Of a stretch of 64,000 nt of DNA, positions 60,301 to 64,000 are shown piece by piece. The stretch lies in NCBI GenBank assembly GCA_041663305.1, contig JBAYMT010000001.1, forward strand, positions 62,001-126,000. Direction: 5' to 3'. The first letter of the stretch is position 1. Each line of letters begins with the position of its first letter. The notes under the pieces are model-generated. The model searched no databases and had not been told where the DNA came from. It saw nothing but the letters and a program-made list of their open reading frames with translations. This DNA is from Minisyncoccus sp041663305. Lineage in GTDB: Bacteria; Patescibacteriota; Minisyncoccia; Minisyncoccales; Minisyncoccaceae. The translations under genes were made by a program, and so were the position numbers.

Positions 60301-60949
60301 TCAAAGATAAGCGGTGATATTCCAATTCGGTTAAGATCTGCAATGGCTTGATGCTGTTTACTTCTTGTTTTGCTTTATCTTTCGCATCTTTCAATTCACC
60401 TAGCGCTTCGGCTAGTTTTTTTTCTTTAACCTTATCAGAATCTTTTGAATTAGCGGAATTGCTTTTTAGTTCTTTTGCTTTTGATTTGTGCTCGTCTTCT
60501 ATTTCTTCTAAGATATTTGCTTTAAGATCTTCATCTACCCTGGTGATAACATATGAAACAAAATAGATAACTTCCTCTACTTTGTGGACCGGCAAGCCCA
60601 AAACCATACCAATTCTTGACGGCATGCCTTTTAAGAACCAAATGTGAGAAACTGGGCTGGCTAATTTAATATGTCCCATTCTTTCACGCCTAACCGAAGA
60701 CTTAGTGACTTCAACTCCACATCTGTCACAGATAATACCTTTATACCTTATTCTTTTATACTTGCCGCAGAAGCATTCATAATCTTTGGTTGGTCCAAAA
60801 ATCTTTTCACAGAAAAGACCGTCCTTTTCAGGTCTCTGGGTTCTGTAATTGATAGTTTCTGGTTTTGTAACTTCACCAAAAGACCAGTTCAAAATCTCTT
60901 CTGAGGAAGCCAATTTGATTTTTATAGATTCAAGATTGGAAACAAACAT
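57341..60949 (-). CDS. rpoC: RNA polymerase beta' subunit
   Basis: 1202 residues. The N-terminal zinc site (CEKIFGPTKDYECFCGKYKRIRYKGIICDRCGVEV), the active-site NADFDGDQMAIHVPL, the trigger-loop region (TRTSTSGYLTRRLVDVAHDV), the second zinc site (CKCVRGICKKCYGLDL) and the C-terminal VIGEPGTQLTMRTFHTGGVA are all present. It follows rpoB by 26 bases. Confidence 0.97.
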   Translation of the reverse strand: MFVSNLESIKIKLASSEEILNWSFGEVTKPETINYRTQRPEKDGLFCEKIFGPTKDYECFCGKYKRIRYKGIICDRCGVEVTKSSVRRERMGHIKLASPVSHIWFLKGMPSRIGMVLGLPVHKVEEVIYFVSYVITRVDEDLKANILEEIEDEHKSKAKELKSNSANSKDSDKVKEKKLAEALGELKDAKDKAKQEVNSIKPLQILTELEYHRLSLKYGEVFDAGTGAEIIKDIFKGLVLEDEIKKIQEQLSGKKSTEEKRTILRRLKLFKEMSQSGVRPEWMFIDVLPVLPPDLRPMVQLDGGRYASSDLNDLYRRVINRNNRLKYLLEIGAPEVIVRNEKRMLQEAVDALIDNKMRKGTTTQASTGGRRLLKSLADMLQGKQGRFRQNLLGKRVDYSGRSVIVVGSNLSLDQCGVPKQMALELFKPFVIKKILEKELAYNVRGATRLIEEEVDEVWAALEEVVKDKIVLLNRAPTLHRLGVQGFHPVLIEGEAIRLHPLVCTAFNADFDGDQMAIHVPLGDEAQQEARERMLSSVNLLRPATGDPIAIPTKDMVLGCYYLTKIDPSAQGEGKVFASFEDAIIAFDQKKINLRALIKVRNEGEFIETTVGRIFFNEVLPEGFEYQNEVMDSKNVKKTINKIVDQYGNDAAITLDKIKALGFKYATLSGITWGMGDLTIPKEKKGLIAEAEKKIATIEDYYEKGLLSKEEKINQVIEVWKKVKGDIEKLVPKSISSGPVFSIVDSGSRGSWSQPVQMCGMKGLVASPSGRVIELPIKNCFKEGFDVLEYFISTHGARKGTADTALRTSTSGYLTRRLVDVAHDVIISDDDCGDTTGTVMYRSDAEEVNQDFVHKLFGRVCMENIKDSETGETIVKNGEYITLKSAQKIKELNIESVKVRSPLSCKCVRGICKKCYGLDLGWKKVIDLGEAVGVIAAQVIGEPGTQLTMRTFHTGGVAGEADITRGLPRVEEVFERRAPKGEAEMATKDGRIIDIDEKSGIIKMVPIKSGKEADKEDAIEYEVPLNTEILVKKDETVKKGQVLCAGSLDLKKLFKLMGEEATRNYIIKEIQKVYVSQGVSIHDKHVEIIVKQMFSRIKIKDSGDSFFSEEEIISKARLLEENEKLEKEGKKPIIGEVIILGISKVALNTDSFLSAASFQETSRILIESSLRGEEDKLRGLKENVILGKLVPIGTGYEKNKKIK

Positions 60950-60975
60950 AGTTCTTTATTCAATATTATTGTTTA

Positions 60976-63900
60976 TTATTCTTCTTCCTCAATTTTTCCT
61001 TTGATAATGATATTCAAAGAAAGAGCTTTTAATTCTGCAAGCAATAAGTTGAATGCGGCAGGAATATTAGGACTCTTAATTTTTTCTCCCTTAAGAATAG
61101 ATTCATATGTGGCGGCCCTACCCAAAACATCGTCTGATTTGATGGTCAGCATTTCTTGAAGTGTGTAAGCAGCTCCATAACCCTCAAGCGCCCAGACTTC
61201 CATCTCACCAAATCTCTGTCCTCCAAACTGAGCTTTTCCTCCAAGAGGCTGCTGGGTTATAAGCGAGTATGGTCCGATAGAACGCATATGGATCTTGTCT
61301 TCAACCATATGAGCCAGTTTAAGCATATAGATATATCCAACGGTAATCTTTTCTGGGAATGCATCTCCTGTTTCCGGATCAAATAGTGTTAATTTTCCGT
61401 CTTCCGGATAGCCGGCTTTTTTCAACTCTTCTCTGATATCATCTTCCCGAGCGCCCGAAAGCGATGGAGTTGCTGCTAAATATCCATTTTTGTGAGCAGC
61501 CAAACCAAAGTGAGTTTCAAGTATCTGACCCAAGTTCATTCTAGATGCAACAGATAACGGGTTCAAAATAATATCGACTGGAGTTCCATCTTCTAAATAC
61601 GGCATTTCTTCTGGCGGTAAAATCTTGGCGATAATACCTTTGTTGCCATGACGTCCGGCTAATTTGTCACCGACTTGTATTTTTCTGACTTCAGAAATCC
61701 TGACTCTGATCCTTTTTATCACACCTGGTTCAAGCGCGTATCCTTCTGATCTCGAAAATACTTTTATATCGGTAATCCTGCCTCGCTTTCCATGCTCTAA
61801 GCGAAGAGAAGTGTCTTTAACCTCTTTTGCTTTTTCTCCAAAGATGGCTCTGAGCAATCTTTCTTCTGCGCTTAAGTCGGCTTCACCTTTTGGTGAAATC
61901 TTTCCAACTAAAATATCATTCGGTCCCACCTCGGCACCAATCCTAACAATGCCTTCTTCGTCTAGGTCTCTTAATTTGTCTTCTCCCACATTAGGAATAT
62001 CCGATGTCGTAACTTCTGGTCCAATTTTTGTTTCCCTGACATCGCAGAAAAAATCTTCGATATGGATAGAGGTAAAATAATCTTCTTTAACCAGCCTTTG
62101 CGATAAGACAATAGCATCTTCAAAAGTATTACCTCTCCAAGAAATAAATGATACCAATAAGTTCCTTCCCAAGCTTAATTTGCCATCTGCAATCGATCCT
62201 CCTTCGGCCAAAATATCTCCTTTTTTCACTTCATCGCCTTTGTTTGCAACTGCGCGCTGGTGAAAACAAGTGTACTGATTGGTACGGTCAAAGTTTCGGA
62301 GTTTATATACTTTTGTTTCTCCAGATTTCTTTTCTTTTATCCTTATTTCCCTTGCATCGCTGTAAGTTACTTTTCCGGCGTCTTCAGCAACAGTTAATTG
62401 ACCTGAATCTCTGGCAACGTAGGCTTCCATTCCGGTTCCGATATATGGCGCTTCGGGGCAAACTAAAGGCACAGCCTGTCTTTGCATATTTGAACCCATT
62501 TGCGCTCTGTTTGCATCGTCGTTCTGCAAAAATGGGATTAGCGAAGTTGCGACCGAACAGAATTGCTGTGGATTCACATCAACAAAATCAATCTTTTCCC
62601 TTTCAATTTCTCCAGCTTCACCTTTGATTCTAGCTTCCACTCTGTCGCTTAATATTTTTCCGTTGTCATCAACTGCAATACTGGCAGCAGCAATATTGTA
62701 TCTTTCTTCTGCGTTTGCATCTAGATAATAAATATCTTTGGTTACTTTTCCTTTTTCTACTTTGAAATAAGGGGTTTCTAAAAACCCGTATGGATTTAAT
62801 CTGGAGTAAAGCGCCAAATGCATAACCAACCCCACGTTAGGACCTTCAGGAGTTTCAATTGGACAAATTCTTCCATAGTGTGATGGCTGAACATCTCTAA
62901 CTTCAAAACCAGCTCTTTCTCTGGTTAAACCTCCCGGACCAGTAGCAGTTAAACGTCGTTTGTGTTCAAGCTCGGATAATGGATTTACATTATCCATAAA
63001 CTGTGAAAATTGGCTTGCGGTAAAAAATTGGGTTACTTGGGCAGTAAATGGTCTTGGGTTTACGATTTGGGCGGGAGTCAGATTTTCAAATTCAAGGGTA
63101 GACATCCTATCTTTGGCAATTCTTACCATTCGGGACAAGCCAACTCTAAGCTTATTAGATAAAAGCTCTGATAATGTCCTTACTCTTCTATTTCCCAAGT
63201 GATCGATCTGGTCTGGGTTTGCATAAGGATCATTATTTAAGCGGATAACTTCTTTTATGATTGCAGTAATATCTTCAATAGATAGAATCCTATCTTCTTT
63301 TGCAACTTCTCTGTCTTTCTTGGGTTTTAACTCTGGAATTCTTGACCAAATTTTCCATCTTCCAACTTTTGACAAGTCGTATCTGTCAAAATTATAGAAC
63401 ATGTTAAAAATCAATTCCCTAGCCGAATCAGGATTTACCATCTCTCCTGAACGCAATCGTTGGTATACTTCAAGCAATGCTTCTTCTTGAGTTTTGGCTG
63501 GATCCCTTTTTAGGGTTTCGGAAATGTAAGCAACTTCCCCATTGTCACAGCCCATAAACATTTCTTTGAGGTCGTTGTCGGAATATCCACCCAACGCTTT
63601 AAGCAATGTAGTAAAAGGAACTTTTCTTTTTCTATCAACTTTCACCATAATAGCTCCGTTAGCTTCAGTTTCAAATTCAAGCCAAGATCCTCTGTTTGGG
63701 ATAAGCTTAGCGGCAAAACATCTTCTTCCCTTGTTGATATTTAATGGAAAGAATACTCCTGGAGATCTGATAAGCTGGGAAATAACAACTCTTTCAACTC
63801 CATTTAAAACAAAAGTTCCCCTTTCGGTTAAAAGCGGGAAGTTTCCAAAATATATTTCTTGTTCTTGGTTTTTCTTAGTTTTTAGATTAACTAGCTTTAC

Positions 63901-64000
63901 CTTTACCCTTAGCGGAGCATGAAAGGAGTCGTTGTTTTCTTTTGCGTCGTATCCGCAGGGATAGTTTGGCTTTCCTAGTTTATAATCCGTGAAATAAAGT
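60976..64000 (-). CDS. rpoB: RNA polymerase beta subunit, 5' end cut by window
   Basis: The reading frame is open to the window edge, so about 1007 codons are seen and the true start lies beyond 64000; the ATG at 63648 is internal. The first visible residues (YFTDYKLGKPNYPCGYDAK; GERVVISQLIRSPGV-type strand; INKGRRCFAAKLIPNRGSWLEFE) match the N-terminal lobe of RpoB. The rifampicin region reads SQFSQFMDNVNPLSELEHKR, then RLTATGPGG, differing from Escherichia coli at positions equivalent to 511, 531 and 533. The C-terminus has the KLAHMVEDKIHMRSIGPYSLITQQPLGGKAQ...GGQRFGEMEVWALE signature. Confidence 0.96.
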   Translation of the reverse strand, partial: LYFTDYKLGKPNYPCGYDAKENNDSFHAPLRVKVKLVNLKTKKNQEQEIYFGNFPLLTERGTFVLNGVERVVISQLIRSPGVFFPLNINKGRRCFAAKLIPNRGSWLEFETEANGAIMVKVDRKRKVPFTTLLKALGGYSDNDLKEMFMGCDNGEVAYISETLKRDPAKTQEEALLEVYQRLRSGEMVNPDSARELIFNMFYNFDRYDLSKVGRWKIWSRIPELKPKKDREVAKEDRILSIEDITAIIKEVIRLNNDPYANPDQIDHLGNRRVRTLSELLSNKLRVGLSRMVRIAKDRMSTLEFENLTPAQIVNPRPFTAQVTQFFTASQFSQFMDNVNPLSELEHKRRLTATGPGGLTRERAGFEVRDVQPSHYGRICPIETPEGPNVGLVMHLALYSRLNPYGFLETPYFKVEKGKVTKDIYYLDANAEERYNIAAASIAVDDNGKILSDRVEARIKGEAGEIEREKIDFVDVNPQQFCSVATSLIPFLQNDDANRAQMGSNMQRQAVPLVCPEAPYIGTGMEAYVARDSGQLTVAEDAGKVTYSDAREIRIKEKKSGETKVYKLRNFDRTNQYTCFHQRAVANKGDEVKKGDILAEGGSIADGKLSLGRNLLVSFISWRGNTFEDAIVLSQRLVKEDYFTSIHIEDFFCDVRETKIGPEVTTSDIPNVGEDKLRDLDEEGIVRIGAEVGPNDILVGKISPKGEADLSAEERLLRAIFGEKAKEVKDTSLRLEHGKRGRITDIKVFSRSEGYALEPGVIKRIRVRISEVRKIQVGDKLAGRHGNKGIIAKILPPEEMPYLEDGTPVDIILNPLSVASRMNLGQILETHFGLAAHKNGYLAATPSLSGAREDDIREELKKAGYPEDGKLTLFDPETGDAFPEKITVGYIYMLKLAHMVEDKIHMRSIGPYSLITQQPLGGKAQFGGQRFGEMEVWALEGYGAAYTLQEMLTIKSDDVLGRAATYESILKGEKIKSPNIPAAFNLLLAELKALSLNIIIKGKIEEEE

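Noticed and set aside
60348..62627. Several antisense frames of 70-160 residues within rpoC and rpoB
   Set aside because: Shadow frames of conserved genes, with no ribosome-binding site, promoter or family likeness.
63648..64000. ATG at 63648 as the rpoB start
   Set aside because: The frame continues open and with conserved RpoB sequence to the window edge, so the gene is only cut by the window.
1..64000. CRISPR array, tRNA or rRNA genes, or insertion sequences
   Set aside because: I found no regular spacer-repeat array, no cloverleaf with a TTCGA arm, no rRNA and no transposase; the heptamer arrays have no spacers.
1..64000. Recoded UGA (code 25, as in Gracilibacteria)
   Set aside because: UGA ends smpB at the expected position, and no conserved protein shows an internal UGA.

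Overview
The window looks like a chromosomal segment of a Candidate Phyla Radiation bacterium (Patescibacteria, Parcubacteria-like, possibly Moranbacteria-like; the lineage is my inference). The DNA is A+T-rich, genes are tightly packed, and UGA is used as a stop, so standard code 11 applies. Typical signs are small or stripped-down versions of core proteins (short ATP synthase epsilon and delta, a half-size MFS protein, a short GspE), an eukaryote-like IleRS, an ArgRS with an altered HIGH motif, an archaeal-type cupin phosphoglucose isomerase, an Elp3-type tRNA enzyme, lamin-tail and LamG-fused surface proteins, and almost no biosynthesis. Both edges cut genes: ileS lacks its 3' end at the left and rpoB lacks its 5' end at the right.

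Layout. 1-6670 (minus): ileS, a histidine phosphatase, small-RNA and small-protein units, an Mrr-like membrane protein and argS. 7074-9008 (plus): smpB, ssrA (tmRNA), infC, rpmI, rplT, with the smpB stop inside the tmRNA 5' end. 9043-13218 (minus): PP-loop tRNA thiolase-like, polX, half MFS, greA. 13300-20031: a rod-shaped ncRNA, mltG, an ATPase, an EF-like basic protein, a LOG-like protein, and a divergent pair of a Trm9-like methyltransferase and elp3. 20070-21760 (minus): an accessory block with two orphan proteins sharing a 5' leader element and one copy of a new ncRNA family. 21878-26522 (plus): gspE/pilB, ruvB, lamin-tail protein, yebC, ruvC. 26589-30052: tyrS and a class A PBP. 30138-36248 (minus): the complete F1Fo ATP synthase operon. 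36401-43116: GNAT, Cys-rich and membrane proteins, MurE-like ligase, ruvA, rpsT, holA, mutM, a CheY-like receiver, an SdpI-like protein. 43219-49664 (plus): holin-4-like, secG, an OppA/PGBD fusion, cupin pgi, rnj, trpS. 49819-52093 (minus): phosphomannomutase and a pilin-LamG protein. 52511-53677 (plus): rpsF-ssb-rpsR. 53707-64000 (minus): recA, ftsK, rpoC, rpoB.

How the genes fit together. Most of the window is information processing: four aminoacyl-tRNA synthetases, ribosomal proteins, trans-translation, RNA polymerase, RuvABC (at three loci), RecA, SSB, Pol III delta and PolX. Envelope functions are MltG, a PBP, a MurE-like ligase, SecG, a pilus ATPase and a pseudopilin. The Trm9-like/Elp3 pair, with a PP-loop enzyme 7 kb away, suggests a eukaryote-style wobble-uridine pathway.

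The least explained material is regulatory and non-coding. Two copies of one small RNA (3652-3762 and 21056-21152) share a 5' sequence, have a co-varying closing stem and have their own promoters and terminators. Three further orphan structured RNAs are present. Two unrelated small genes share a two-hairpin leader. A family of palindromic elements built from heptamers lies in many intergenic gaps. Several promoters place the -10 box 7-8 bases before the start codon, which implies leaderless mRNAs.
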